Of a DNA stretch of 64,000 nucleotides, positions 47,127 through 56,407 are shown piece by piece. Positions within the stretch are counted from its first letter, which is position 1, and each line of letters starts with the position of its first letter. Source of the DNA: Paraburkholderia sp. IMGN_8. GTDB lineage: Bacteria; Pseudomonadota; Gammaproteobacteria; Burkholderiales; Burkholderiaceae. Position numbers and translations under genes: made by a program. The stretch spans positions 1,426,001-1,490,000 of the forward strand of contig NZ_CP150900.1 in the NCBI RefSeq assembly GCF_038050405.1, written 5' to 3'. Under the pieces are notes generated by a model, which ran no database searches, had not been told where the DNA came from, and saw only the letters and a list, made by a program, of their open reading frames with translations.

Positions 47127-48899
47127 ATGAGTCTCGTCGAAGTAAAAGTGCCGGATATCGGTGACTTCAAAGACGTCGATGTCATCGAAGTCAATATCAA
47201 AGCGGGCGACGTCATCGAGAACGAACAGGCGCTGATGACGCTCGAGTCCGATAAGGCTTCCATCGAAGTGCCGAGCGATACCGCCGGCACCGTCAAGGAA
47301 GTCCGCGTCAAAGCCGGCGACAAAGTCTCGCAAGGCACGGTCATCGCGCTGGTCGAAACGTCAGCGAGCGCAGCTCCGGCTAAAGAGCCTGAGAAAGCGC
47401 CCGCTCAAGTGGAAGCAAAACCACAGGCTGCACCTGCACCCAAGGCGGCAGGTCCTGCTCCGCAAGCCGGTAGTTTCTCCGGCAGCGCGGACATCGAGTG
47501 CGACATGCTCGTGCTCGGTTCGGGTCCCGGCGGTTATTCGGCCGCGTTCCGCTCGGCCGACCTCGGCATGAAGACGGTGCTCGTCGAACGTTATGCAACG
47601 CTTGGCGGCGTCTGTCTGAACGTCGGTTGTATCCCGTCGAAGGCGCTGCTGCACACTGCTCTCGTCATCGACGAAGCCGAAGCGCTTGGCGCTCACGGCA
47701 TCACATTCGCCAAGCCGCAAATCGATCTCGACAAGCTGCGCGACTTCAAGTCGAGCGTCGTCAAGAAGCTCACCGGCGGTCTCGCCGGCATGGCGAAGAT
47801 GCGCAAGGTCGAAGTCGTGACGGGCACCGGCACGTTCGTCGATCCGCATCACATGGAGGTTCAGACCGACGGCGGCAAGAAAGTCGTCAAGTTCAAGCAG
47901 GCGATCATCGCCGCGGGCTCGGAATCGGTGAAGCTGCCGTTCATTCCGGAAGATCCGCGTGTGGTCGACTCGACCGGCGCGCTCGAATTGCGTCAGATCC
48001 CGCAGCGCATGCTGGTGATCGGCGGCGGCATCATCGGTCTCGAAATGGCGACGGTGTATGCGACGCTTGGCGCGCAGATCGACGTGGTCGAAATGCTCGA
48101 CGGTCTGATGAACGGTGCGGATCGCGATCTGGTCAAGGTCTGGGAGAAGTACAACAGCAAGCGTTTTGCCAACGTCATGCTGAAGACCAAAACCACCGCG
48201 GCGCAAGCGAAAGACGACGGCATCTACGTGTCGTTCGAAGGCGAAAAGGCTCCGCCCGAAGCGCAACGCTATGACCTCGTGCTGGTCTCCGTCGGCCGTA
48301 CGCCGAACGGCAAGAGGATCGGCGCGGACAAGGCCGGCGTCGCGGTAACGGATCGCGGCTTCATCGACGTCGACAAGCAGATGCGCACCAACGTGCCGCA
48401 CATCTTCGCAATCGGCGATATCGTCGGTCAGCCGATGCTCGCGCACAAAGCCGTGCATGAAGCGCACGTCGCCGCTGAAGTCGCACACGGCGAAAAGGCG
48501 TACTTCGACGCGCTGCAGATTCCGTCGGTCGCCTACACCGATCCGGAAGTGGCGTGGGCCGGCAAGACGGAAGACCAGTTGAAGGCGGAAGGCATCAAGT
48601 ACGGCAAGGCAGTGTTCCCGTGGGCCGCGTCAGGCCGCGCGATCGCCAACGGCCGCGACGAAGGCTTCACCAAGCTGATCTTCGACGAAGAAACGCATCG
48701 CGTGATCGGCGGCGGGATCGTCGGTCTGAATGCGGGCGACCTGATCAGCGAAATCTGTCTCGCGATCGAAATGGGTGCGGACGCAACGGATATCGGTAAG
48801 ACGATTCACCCGCATCCGACGCTCGGCGAATCGATCGGTATGGCCGCAGAGTTGTACGAAGGCGTCTGCACCGACTTGCCGCCGCAGAAAAAGAAGTAA
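47127..48899 (+). CDS. lpdA: Dihydrolipoyl dehydrogenase (E3) with N-terminal lipoyl domain
   Basis: A 590-residue E3. Residues 3-77 are a lipoyl domain with Lys43 (ESDKASIEV), joined by an Ala/Pro/Lys linker to the flavoprotein. The FAD motif VLGSGPGGYSAAF, redox pair Cys163/Cys168 (GGVCLNVGCIPSK), NAD motif VIGGGIIGLEMATVY and catalytic IHPHPTLGES are present. It reoxidises lipoamide in the PDH complex. The frame runs in from 46986 through the repeat; the ATG at 47127, after AGAAGGGG, is the true start. Lipoyl-bearing E3 is common in this lineage. Confidence 0.95.
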   Translation: MSLVEVKVPDIGDFKDVDVIEVNIKAGDVIENEQALMTLESDKASIEVPSDTAGTVKEVRVKAGDKVSQGTVIALVETSASAAPAKEPEKAPAQVEAKPQAAPAPKAAGPAPQAGSFSGSADIECDMLVLGSGPGGYSAAFRSADLGMKTVLVERYATLGGVCLNVGCIPSKALLHTALVIDEAEALGAHGITFAKPQIDLDKLRDFKSSVVKKLTGGLAGMAKMRKVEVVTGTGTFVDPHHMEVQTDGGKKVVKFKQAIIAAGSESVKLPFIPEDPRVVDSTGALELRQIPQRMLVIGGGIIGLEMATVYATLGAQIDVVEMLDGLMNGADRDLVKVWEKYNSKRFANVMLKTKTTAAQAKDDGIYVSFEGEKAPPEAQRYDLVLVSVGRTPNGKRIGADKAGVAVTDRGFIDVDKQMRTNVPHIFAIGDIVGQPMLAHKAVHEAHVAAEVAHGEKAYFDALQIPSVAYTDPEVAWAGKTEDQLKAEGIKYGKAVFPWAASGRAIANGRDEGFTKLIFDEETHRVIGGGIVGLNAGDLISEICLAIEMGADATDIGKTIHPHPTLGESIGMAAELYEGVCTDLPPQKKK

Positions 48900-48954
48900 C
48901 GCTAAAGAAAGAACCCGTTCGAATCTGGACGGGCAACGCTCAAGCGAACGCAAT

Positions 48955-48992
48955 AAAAAACGGCGCATCCTGTAAAGGGATGCGCCGTTTTT
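48955..48992 (+). terminator. Terminator of the aceE-aceF-lpdA cluster
   Basis: AACGGCGCATCC and GGATGCGCCGTT form the stem with loop TGTAAAG, flanked by A and T runs. It is about 55 bp after the lpdA stop. Confidence 0.92.
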
Positions 48993-49063
48993 CTTTCTAT
49001 CGCAGCAGCAGAGCAGAGCGTTCGCCGGCCAGGACGTAAAACACACATCAATCAAGCCGCGGG

Positions 49064-49089
49064 AAAAAAAATCCCGGCCTTGCGCCGGG
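49064..49089 (-). terminator. Terminator of the phasin gene
   Basis: On the minus strand the stem CCCGGC/GCCGGG is followed by A and a run of eight T residues. It lies about 135 bp past the phasin stop. Confidence 0.75.
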
Positions 49090-49223
49090 CAAACGATACG
49101 CTGTTCAACGTATCGGAGCGTTCGGCCGTGCAGCGCCGCGTAAGACCACGCGGCCACCGCCCGACGCTGCTGCTTTCGATACGGGCCGGCCTCGCTCGCG
49201 CCAGGCCGGCTCGTTGTTGAAAC

Positions 49224-49796
49224 TTAAACCGTCTTCTTGGCCGAGCGCGATGCTTGCGCAGCGGCTTGCGAAGCTGCCTTCGATGCGGCTGTAGCAGCTG
49301 CATTGAAGTTGCTTTCAGCAATTTCGACAGCTTGCTTGGTCGCCTTGTGAACCGTTTCGTACGTGGTGTTGGCGGCGGTAATAGCCGACTTCATCACGGC
49401 GACGGCGGTTTCCGAGCCGGCCGGTGCGTTCTTCGCAACGTTTTCGACGAGCGATTGGATCTTGCGGTTCTGCTCTTCGAATTGCGCTTCCGCGACGCGG
49501 GTGAATTCACCTTGCGTAGCCGAAACGATCTCATACACGTGACGGCCGTACGACAGCGCCTTTTCAGCCACCGGCTGTGCGAGGCTGGCTTGCAGCGCCA
49601 GCAGTTCCTGCGCGTCCTTTACCGACAGTGCACGTTGTGCATTTTCCTGGCTTTCCGCGAGCGTTGACTTCACGACTTGCAGGTTAAGCTCAACCAGCTT
49701 TTCGACGCCTTCAAATGCTTTGGTCGTCAGGCCGAACAACGTTTCAAAGTTGGCTTTCTGGGCTGCGGCGAATTGCTCAGGGGTCAGCAGAGTCAT
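49224..49796 (-). CDS. phaP: Phasin, PHA granule-associated protein
   Basis: A 190-residue phasin_2 family protein. It starts [20 protein letters not shown] and is almost wholly helical with amphipathic stretches; the C-terminus is Ala/Ser/Lys-rich ([19 protein letters not shown]). Phasins coat polyhydroxyalkanoate granules and control their size. Other pha genes are not in the window. The upstream region has a clear sigma70 promoter with two dyads placed like PhaR operators, so granule-dependent derepression is expected. Confidence 0.93.
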   Translation of the reverse strand: MTLLTPEQFAAAQKANFETLFGLTTKAFEGVEKLVELNLQVVKSTLAESQENAQRALSVKDAQELLALQASLAQPVAEKALSYGRHVYEIVSATQGEFTRVAEAQFEEQNRKIQSLVENVAKNAPAGSETAVAVMKSAITAANTTYETVHKATKQAVEIAESNFNAAATAASKAASQAAAQASRSAKKTV

Positions 49797-49886
49797 GGTT
49801 TACGCTCCTGGATTACGGTCTGTCTGTGCGGACCGCATTGGGTTGATGGCGAGACGCGTTAGATCGTCTCCTCCGGGCCGCGATGT

Positions 49887-49902
49887 TTGTGCATCGCAGC
49901 AA
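49887..49902 (-). promoter_or_regulatory. PhaR-like operator at the phasin start point
   Basis: TTGTGC-ATC-GCAGCAA (plus strand), an imperfect dyad overlapping the predicted +1 near 49904. It shares its half-site with the operator at 49946. Confidence 0.6.
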
Positions 49903-49910
49903 TGGTTCCC

Positions 49911-49938
49911 ATTTTAGAATGCTAGCGGGGAATGTCAA
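49911..49938 (-). promoter_or_regulatory. Sigma70 promoter of the phasin gene
   Basis: On the minus strand a consensus TTGACA (49938-49933) and TAAAAT (49916-49911) are 16 bp apart. It gives a leader of about 108 nt. Confidence 0.8.
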
Positions 49939-49945
49939 GCGCTTT

Positions 49946-49960
49946 TTGTGCGTTGCACAA
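49946..49960 (-). promoter_or_regulatory. PhaR-like operator upstream of the phasin -35
   Basis: TTGTGCGTTGCACAA is a 15-bp dyad (6-bp arms, 3-bp centre) abutting the -35 region. A second related dyad covers the start point. Confidence 0.65.
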
Positions 49961-50510
49961 TATTAAAAAATTGCTTATAAAACAGGACGTTATGCGGCGC
50001 GCATGACATCCATATGACGCAAGTCAATTTGACTGCCGCACCGCACTGGTGCGCAAGGAAACCGCATTTTTTTCCGAATAAGGGGCAGATTCTGGCCGGT
50101 GCTCACGGGAAGGAGAGCAGGGTGTAGCGTCTTGTGAGGCTGACAAAAATTCACGCTGTTGCACATTCGATGTAAACCGGAAAGTGTCACGGAACGTTAG
50201 TGCTCTATGCCGGTCGAATGCGCGTCGGTTGGTCCCCAGCAGGTATTTAACAGCCTGCGGCGAGTCCCCGGCGCCGTCCCGTTGCGCCGGTAACGCTTTG
50301 CATTTCAGCGCGCCGACCGTATTTCCCCTGATCAAGGTTGTCTCGAAATTGCCGTTATGCTGAAAGGATCATGTCGATTCCGGCGTATGGCGGCAGCGGC
50401 GAGACCAGATGCGCGGCGATCGTTTTTTTCGATCGATGCGCGGCACTTATTCGTGTTTTTGCGATCGGAGCTTACAAGCCGGTTTAAGGAGCGCGTATAA
50501 GTGCTTAATA
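49961..50510. other. Intergenic region between phasin and pbpG
   Basis: About 550 bp with no supportable gene. One hairpin is visible, GGCGATCG-T7-CGATCGATGCG around 50415-50440. Several short frames lack ribosome sites. Confidence 0.5.
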
Positions 50511-50539
50511 TTGCTAATTTTTCGTTGTTTTACTACACT
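50511..50539 (+). promoter_or_regulatory. Candidate sigma70 promoter of the PBP gene
   Basis: TTGCTA and TACACT separated by 17 bp, with an A/T-rich spacer. The start point would be about 30 nt before the ATG. Confidence 0.6.
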
Positions 50540-50574
50540 TGCGGAAACCTCTCGCCGCTCACTAACGAACACCA

Positions 50575-51744
50575 ATGAAAACCGACATGTTTTCGTCGCT
50601 TAAAGTGATCCACGGCGCGGCCCGCAGCACCGCTCTGTCGGTGGCCATCTCCATGGTCATCGCAGCGGCGTTCGCCACGCCTGTCACCGCTTTTGCCGCA
50701 ACGCCCGCCGCAACTGCAAAATCCCCTAAACACGCGAAAGCGGCCAAGAAGCCGGCAGCGGCCACCGCCAAGGTGTCGAGCCAGTCGGCGAAGGTCACCG
50801 CTGCCGCCGCCGCTGGTGACGACGCGCCGCGCGCAAGCGTCAAGCGCAAACGCGTGACTTACTCGTCGAACGGACGCCACCACTCGGTGATGCGCCGCGT
50901 CGCGTACGAACCGCGTCAACCGACCGTCGGCCAGGCTTTCGGTCTGCACGACACGCCCGACGCGCTGATGTTGCGCTCGAGCGTGGCTTACGTGATCGAT
51001 CAGAACACGGGCGAGTCGCTCTTCGACAAGAACTCGCGCGCCGTGGTGCCGATCGCGTCGATCACCAAGCTGATGACGGCGATGGTGGTGCTCGACTCGA
51101 AAGAGCCGATGACCGACCAGATCGAAGTCACGGACGAAGACCGCGACTATGAGAAGAACACCGGCTCGCGTCTGTCGGTGGGCTCGGTGCTCTCGCGCGA
51201 AGACATGCTCCACATCGCGCTGATGGCGTCGGAAAACCGCGCGGCGGCGTCTTTGTCGCGTTATTTCCCGGGCGGTCGCCCGGCGTTCCTCGCGGCGATG
51301 AACGCCAAGGCCAAACAACTTGGCATGACCGACACGCACTTCGAAAACCCGACGGGCCTGACGAGCCAGAACGTGTCGAGCGCTCGCGACCTCGTGAAGA
51401 TGGTCAACGCGGCGTATCAATATCCGATAATCCGCAAGTTCTCGACCGACCATAGCTACGAGGTGTACACCGGCAAGCGTTCGCTGGCGTATAACAGCAC
51501 CAATGCACTGGTGCGTAATCCGACGTGGGACATCGGCCTGCAAAAGACCGGTTTCATCAACGAAGCGGGCGAGTGCCTCGTCATGCAGACGACCATTCAT
51601 GGCCGTCCGATGATCATTGTCCTGCTCGACTCGTTCGGTAAGTACTCGCGCTTTGCGGACGCAACGCGTCTGCGGACGTGGCTCGATAACGGCGGCGACC
51701 AGCCGCGCATTACCAGCGCGGATGCCGGCGGCGCGGGCACCTGA
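50575..51744 (+). CDS. pbpG: D-Ala-D-Ala endopeptidase, PBP7/PbpG type
   Basis: A 389-residue S11 peptidase. A signal peptide (to about residue 41) and a Lys/Ala-rich linker (about 45-95) precede the catalytic domain. Active-site motifs are SITK (162-165), SEN (219-221) and KTG (324-326). The SEN variant and absence of the C-terminal PBP5 domain point to the PBP7 endopeptidase group that cuts peptidoglycan cross-links in the periplasm. A terminator follows 54 bp after the stop. Confidence 0.88.
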   Translation: MKTDMFSSLKVIHGAARSTALSVAISMVIAAAFATPVTAFAATPAATAKSPKHAKAAKKPAAATAKVSSQSAKVTAAAAAGDDAPRASVKRKRVTYSSNGRHHSVMRRVAYEPRQPTVGQAFGLHDTPDALMLRSSVAYVIDQNTGESLFDKNSRAVVPIASITKLMTAMVVLDSKEPMTDQIEVTDEDRDYEKNTGSRLSVGSVLSREDMLHIALMASENRAAASLSRYFPGGRPAFLAAMNAKAKQLGMTDTHFENPTGLTSQNVSSARDLVKMVNAAYQYPIIRKFSTDHSYEVYTGKRSLAYNSTNALVRNPTWDIGLQKTGFINEAGECLVMQTTIHGRPMIIVLLDSFGKYSRFADATRLRTWLDNGGDQPRITSADAGGAGT

Positions 51745-51798
51745 AGCACCTCGGCAGCCGATTTTCGGATCGGCGCTCAGCGCCACAATCAGGGAAAC

Positions 51799-51828
51799 AA
51801 AAAAGCCTCGCAGATGCGAGGCTTTTTT
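51799..51828. terminator. Bidirectional terminator between pbpG and iclR-type gene
   Basis: A perfect 13-bp stem AAAAAAGCCTCGC/GCGAGGCTTTTTT with loop AGAT, able to end both converging transcripts. Confidence 0.93.
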
Positions 51829-51847
51829 ATTGATCGGAACGTCCGGC

Positions 51848-52654
51848 TCATGCGTGCTGCGAGTGCGGCTGCTCTTGCGGTGTTTGCGGCCGATAACCGA
51901 GCGACTCGGAAATCATCAGCGCCGTCTGGCTGAGCTGCCCGAGCCACGAATCCTGCAAACGATCCGCCGGGGCGGACAGCGACAGACCCGCAACCAGCTT
52001 GCCGGTGTCGTCATAAATGCCGGCCGCGATGCAGCGCACGCCGAGTTCCAGTTCTTCGTTGTCGCGCGCGCAGGCTTGCTGGCGCACATGCGACAGTTCG
52101 CGCTCCAGTTTGGTCAGATCGGTGATGCTGTTTTGCGTGTGACCCGACAGCCCGGTGCGGGTGGCGTAGGCCCGCACGCGGGTCGATTCGTCGGCGGCGA
52201 GGAACAGCTTGCCCACTGAGGTCAGATGCAGCGGCGCCCGGCCACCGATGGCCCGCACCACCTGCATGCCGGAGCGTTCGGAATAGGCGCGTTCTATATA
52301 GACGATCTCGTCGCCCTGGCGTACCGACAGATTGACCGTCTGGCCAGTTTGACGATGCAGCTCGCGCATCGGCGTGAGCGCCGCGTCGCGCACAGAGAGC
52401 CGCGCCTTCACCAGGTTGCCCAGTTCGAGCAGGCGCATGCCGAGGCGGTAGGTGCCGGGGTCCGACCGGTCGACCAGCCGGCACATCACCATGTCGTTCA
52501 GGATGCGGTGCGCGGTGGACGGATGCAGCTCCGTGCGGATGGCGAGTTCTTTCAGGCTGACCGGGTCGCTATGCGCAGCAAGTGCGTCGAGCAAGCGCAT
52601 CATGCGTTCGATCACCTGGATCGAAGTTTTGGGATCCGGGTTCGTATCGCTCAT
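51848..52654 (-). CDS. IclR-family transcriptional regulator
   Basis: A 268-residue regulator. The N-terminal winged HTH (about 15-80) contains SLKELAIRTELHPSTAHRILNDM; the C-terminal effector domain holds LHLTSVGKLFLA and ELELGVRCIAAGIYD. An in-frame TTG at 52678 would add eight residues; I chose the ATG at 52654. It is divergent from lutA, and an 18-bp dyad of IclR type lies between them, so control of lutAB and itself is likely. A carboxylate such as lactate or glycolate is a plausible effector. Confidence 0.88.
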   Translation of the reverse strand: MSDTNPDPKTSIQVIERMMRLLDALAAHSDPVSLKELAIRTELHPSTAHRILNDMVMCRLVDRSDPGTYRLGMRLLELGNLVKARLSVRDAALTPMRELHRQTGQTVNLSVRQGDEIVYIERAYSERSGMQVVRAIGGRAPLHLTSVGKLFLAADESTRVRAYATRTGLSGHTQNSITDLTKLERELSHVRQQACARDNEELELGVRCIAAGIYDDTGKLVAGLSLSAPADRLQDSWLGQLSQTALMISESLGYRPQTPQEQPHSQHA

Positions 52655-52725
52655 GGGAGGAATCGGTTGACGCGTCAAACAGCGGAAATTGATTGTATCT
52701 CGTATCGTGAAAAAAGCGAACGCCG

Positions 52726-52743
52726 TTGGAAGGTCCGTTCCAA
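52726..52743. promoter_or_regulatory. IclR-type operator between iclR gene and lutA
   Basis: TTGGAAGGTCCGTTCCAA: 6-bp arms TTGGAA/TTCCAA around GGTCCG, in the size range of IclR-family operators. It lies 91 bp before the lutA ATG and 72 bp from the regulator start. Confidence 0.6.
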
Positions 52744-52833
52744 TTTAACGTAGCGTTCGTCTTATGCCCTCCGGCCGTTGGTATTGTGCGGCAAACAGCG
52801 GATAATCAGGGACGTTTTCCCGAAGGAGGGCCC

Positions 52834-53556
52834 ATGCGAGTCGGATTGTTCGTCACCTGCCTGATCGACCTGATGCGTCCGGAGATCGGCTTTTCGGTTA
52901 TCAAGCTGATCGAGGGCGCCGGATTCGAGGTGGTGGTGCCGCCCGCGCAAACCTGTTGCGGGCAGCCCGCGTACAACTCGGGCGAACGGCGCATTGCGCG
53001 CGATCTGGCCGAAAAGACCCTGCGCGAATTCGAACAGTTCGACTATGTGGTCGTGCCGTCCGGCTCGTGCGGCGGCATGATTCGCGAGCACTACGGCGAC
53101 CTGTTCGCCGACGATCCGGAGTTGATGGGCCGCTTCGGCCGGCTGCGGCCCAAGGTGTTCGAGTTGACCGATTTCCTCGTCAACGTCGCCAAGGTGCAAT
53201 TGCAGCCGGGCGAGTTCGCGGGGCAGGTGACGTACCACGATTCCTGCTCCGGGCTGCGCGAACTCGGCGTCAAAACTCAACCGCGCGCGCTGCTTGCGCA
53301 GGTTGGCGTGGCGGTGACCGAAATGAAGGATTGCGAGCACTGCTGCGGCTTTGGCGGCACGTTCGCGGTCAAGTACGGCGACATCTCGACGGCGATCGTC
53401 GACGAAAAATGCGCGAATATCAGTGCGAGCGGTGCTGGCACGGTCGTGCTCGGCGACCTCGGCTGCATGCTCAACATCGAAGGCCGCTTGCGGCGCACCG
53501 GCGATACTGCCACGCGCGTGCTGCACATCGCCCAGGTGCTGGCCGGCGACGCCTGA
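52834..53556 (+). CDS. lutA: LutA/YkgE-type (Fe-S) protein with CCG domains
   Basis: A 240-residue protein with two cysteine-rich CCG domains: TCCGQPAYNSGE near residue 35 and HCCGFGGTFAVKYG near residue 172. Such domains bind an Fe-S cofactor in heterodisulfide-reductase-like and lactate-oxidation proteins. A GAAGGAGGG site precedes the ATG. It is 53 bp upstream of lutB. LutABC oxidises L-lactate to pyruvate in known members; lutC is not adjacent here. Confidence 0.9.
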   Translation: MRVGLFVTCLIDLMRPEIGFSVIKLIEGAGFEVVVPPAQTCCGQPAYNSGERRIARDLAEKTLREFEQFDYVVVPSGSCGGMIREHYGDLFADDPELMGRFGRLRPKVFELTDFLVNVAKVQLQPGEFAGQVTYHDSCSGLRELGVKTQPRALLAQVGVAVTEMKDCEHCCGFGGTFAVKYGDISTAIVDEKCANISASGAGTVVLGDLGCMLNIEGRLRRTGDTATRVLHIAQVLAGDA

Positions 53557-53609
53557 AGGCGCTCGCCGCATTTCGTTTCGCGCACATCTCGAATAAGCAC
53601 AAGGCCGCC

Positions 53610-55025
53610 ATGCAAGTCCAATCGATGCAATTCAAGGCCCGCGCGGGTCAGAAACTCGCTGATCAGCGTCTGCAGCAGAACCTCACCAAGCTGTCGACCA
53701 AATTCGTATCGGCCCGCGCCGCGGCCATTACCGCGATCAATTTTCCCGCCACCCGCGCGGCTTTGAAGGAGCGCCGCGATCGCGCGCTGGACAATCTCGA
53801 TGTCTGGCTCGAAACCTTCGAACGCGAAGCTGCCCGGCGTGGCGTCACGGTGCTGTTTGCCGAAACGACCCAGGAAGCGGCGCGTCTGGTCGGCGACATT
53901 GCGCGCCGGCACGATGTAAAAAAGGTGATCAAGACCAAGTCGATGGTCACCGAGGAAATGCGCCTGAACGAAGTGCTCGGGCAGATGGGCGTGCAGTCGA
54001 TCGAAACTGACCTGGGCGAATATATTCTGCAGATCAACGGCAACGAGCCGCCAAGCCACATCATCGCGCCGGTCGTCCATAAAGATAAGGACGAGATCGC
54101 CGACCTGTTCGCGAAGACGCACGATCGGCCGCGTCTGACCGAGATCACCGACATGACTCGCGAAGCGCGCGAGATGCTGCGTCCGCACTTCATGACCGCA
54201 GATATGGGCGTGACGGGTGGCAACTTCGTGGTAGCGGAAACCGGTTCGGTGGTGCTGGTCACGAACGAGGGTAACGAGGGCATGTGTACGGTGATGCCGC
54301 GCGTGCATGTCGCGGTCACCGGTATTGAGAAAGTGCTGCCTACGCTGGAGGATCTGGCCACCGCAATGCGTCTGTTGCCGCGCTCGGCAACCGGTCAGGC
54401 GACATCGAACTATTTTTCCGTTCTGACCGGGCCGCGCGGTCCGGGCGATCAGGACGGCCCCGAGCACATGTACGTGGTGCTGGTCGACGGAGGGCGTACT
54501 GGACTGATCGGCGGTGACTTCCAGGAGATGCTGCGCTGTATCCGTTGCGGTGCGTGTATGAACCACTGTCCGGTGTATCAGAAGGTGGGCGGCCACACGT
54601 ACGGCTGGGTCTATCCGGGGCCAATGGGATCGGTGTTGACGCCGAGTTATGTCGGACTCGACAAGGCGCTGGATCTGCCACAGGCCGCGACCTTGTGCGG
54701 CGAGTGCAATAGCGTTTGCCCGGTGGGGATTCCGTTATCCGATCTGTTGCGCAAGTTGCGCGAGAAGCAGGTGGAGCGGCGGCTGCGGCCTTGGCGAGAG
54801 CGGGTGGGGTTGGCTGTCTGGGGCTTCCTCGCGTTGCATCCGGATGTGTATGCGCTCTTCACGAAGCTCGCCGTGCGCGTGCTGGAGCAGATGGGCGGGC
54901 GCAATCGTTCGATTTCGAAGTTGCCGCTGGGTGGCGCGGGCTGGACTAACACGCGCGATATGCCTGCACCGGTAGGGCGCACGTTCCGTGAGCTTTATGC
55001 GGCGCAGCGCAGCCATATTGGGTGA
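53610..55025 (+). CDS. lutB: LutB/YkgF-type iron-sulfur protein
   Basis: A 471-residue protein. The N-terminal half is a DUF162-type (LutB/LutC shared) domain with KTKSMVTEEMRLNEVL and GVTGGNFVVAETGS. Two 4Fe-4S motifs follow: CIRCGACMNHCPVY and the CGECNSVCPVGIP set. It passes electrons from L-lactate together with LutA. Start at 53610 (MQVQSMQFKARAGQKLAD); the long upstream frame is a shadow of lutA. No lactate permease or lutC follows within the window. Confidence 0.9.
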   Translation: MQVQSMQFKARAGQKLADQRLQQNLTKLSTKFVSARAAAITAINFPATRAALKERRDRALDNLDVWLETFEREAARRGVTVLFAETTQEAARLVGDIARRHDVKKVIKTKSMVTEEMRLNEVLGQMGVQSIETDLGEYILQINGNEPPSHIIAPVVHKDKDEIADLFAKTHDRPRLTEITDMTREAREMLRPHFMTADMGVTGGNFVVAETGSVVLVTNEGNEGMCTVMPRVHVAVTGIEKVLPTLEDLATAMRLLPRSATGQATSNYFSVLTGPRGPGDQDGPEHMYVVLVDGGRTGLIGGDFQEMLRCIRCGACMNHCPVYQKVGGHTYGWVYPGPMGSVLTPSYVGLDKALDLPQAATLCGECNSVCPVGIPLSDLLRKLREKQVERRLRPWRERVGLAVWGFLALHPDVYALFTKLAVRVLEQMGGRNRSISKLPLGGAGWTNTRDMPAPVGRTFRELYAAQRSHIG

Positions 55026-55177
55026 GTCAGCGGCTCTGTTGCCGTGCGCGAGCCGAGTGGCGCGCGGCGTCACTGGAGTGCGAGGCATTGCGCCGTACTG
55101 GTGATGCTTCTATCGCGATGCCCGTCCGGCAGTGGTGCCGCGGGCTTGCGCGCCACGGCACCATGCAATGTGACGGA

Positions 55178-55741
55178 TCAATGGTCCGTCATCCCCCCTG
55201 ACTGACGGCCGGGAACGCCTCGCCTTGCATCCGTGCTGCCGCCGTTACCGCGTCCACCGCCGTTGCCTGCTTGTTGCGGCGGCGGGCTGCTCGGGCCCGG
55301 GCGTCCCGCATTCGACCCGCCAGGCCCCCCGGGACCTCCGGCAGCACCTTGCGGCGGAGGACCGCCGCGCTGGCCGCCGCCATTCGGCTGACCATGCCAG
55401 CCGCCGTTATCGCCACGGTTCCCGTGGTTGCCGTTATCCGGCCGATCCCGATCCCGGTCCCAATATCCCGGATAACCTCGATAGCCCGGACCCGGCCCAT
55501 AGTAGCGGTCCGGGCCGTCGTAGTAGCCCGGACCCCAGTAGTTGCCATAGCCCATGTAGACATTGGTTTGCGGCACGACGGGCACCCCGTTGGCATAGCC
55601 GTCGTAACCGTCATAGCCGTCATAGCCGTTGTAACCGCCGCCATAACCGTTGCCATACATCGGCGTGCCGTCCGGATAGACGGCACAGCCGCCGAGCAAG
55701 GCAGCGACGGCGAGACCGACGAGGGGAGCAATGCGTTTCAT
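55178..55741 (-). CDS. Gly/Tyr-rich lipoprotein
   Basis: A 187-residue predicted lipoprotein. MKRIAPLVGLAVAALLGGC ends in a lipobox with Cys19. The mature part opens with a Gly/Tyr/Asp repeat (GYDGYDGYDGY), then YYGPGPGYRGYPGYWD, then a Gly/Pro/Asn/Gln tail without hydrophobic core. It probably sits at the outer membrane or periplasmic face as an unstructured protein. I do not recognise a function. The frame extends to 55780, but the signal peptide fixes the ATG at 55741. Confidence 0.7.
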   Translation of the reverse strand: MKRIAPLVGLAVAALLGGCAVYPDGTPMYGNGYGGGYNGYDGYDGYDGYANGVPVVPQTNVYMGYGNYWGPGYYDGPDRYYGPGPGYRGYPGYWDRDRDRPDNGNHGNRGDNGGWHGQPNGGGQRGGPPPQGAAGGPGGPGGSNAGRPGPSSPPPQQAGNGGGRGNGGSTDARRGVPGRQSGGMTDH

Positions 55742-56010
55742 TTTGTGGATCACTTGCGAAAGTGCGTGACTATAAGACAATTATTATCGCCAACCGTCGC
55801 ATCAGCTTTGTATGTGTTTGTAAGGATTTATTTTCTGTGCCACGACGCATGTCAACGAGATGCGCCGCGAAACAGTCAAAGGACTGTTCCTCCCAGCGCA
55901 ACGCTGTATCTCGCGCCAGTGGGTTTTTCACGATTGTTTCTTTCTATAGAATTTCGACTGGGCATAGTGGGTCACGAGCTCATGAGCCCCTAATCGGAAG
56001 AAACGACATC

Positions 56011-56250
56011 ATGAAAAAGACAATATCGGTGTACTGGCCATTCGCCATCGTTGTGCCGCTTGCTGCGGCAGCTTACCTGCACATTTGTGGCGATGCCGCC
56101 TCGCGCGCGCCGCAAGCTCCGCTCGCTGCGGATCAATTGACTGCTGAACTCGCGCGCGCCGTCTCGTACGGGATGGTTGGCGACGCCGCGACGCTGCCGG
56201 CCAAACCCGTGCGTGCAGTCACGTCGCTGCCCCTTGCGCAAGCGTCGTAA
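56011..56250 (+). CDS. Small exported or membrane-anchored hypothetical protein
   Basis: A 79-residue protein. A GGAAG site precedes ATG 56011. MKKTISVYWPFAIVVPLAAAAYLHI is a signal anchor or signal peptide; the remainder is Ala-rich and short. I do not recognise the family. It lies between the Gly-rich lipoprotein gene (divergent) and the tyrosine phosphatase gene. Confidence 0.55.
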   Translation: MKKTISVYWPFAIVVPLAAAAYLHICGDAASRAPQAPLAADQLTAELARAVSYGMVGDAATLPAKPVRAVTSLPLAQAS

Positions 56251-56407
56251 GCGCGCCGGCGTTGCATTATCGGGTGCCGCACACGCATCGCGGCGGGCTG
56301 AGCGGGATGCTGCGCAGCGCCCGGCGCGATCCGGCCCAGCTTTGTATAATCGCGGCACCGTTTCCTAACCTGTCGATCCGCGCGAGCGTCGCGCCAGAAA
56401 GCCCCTG

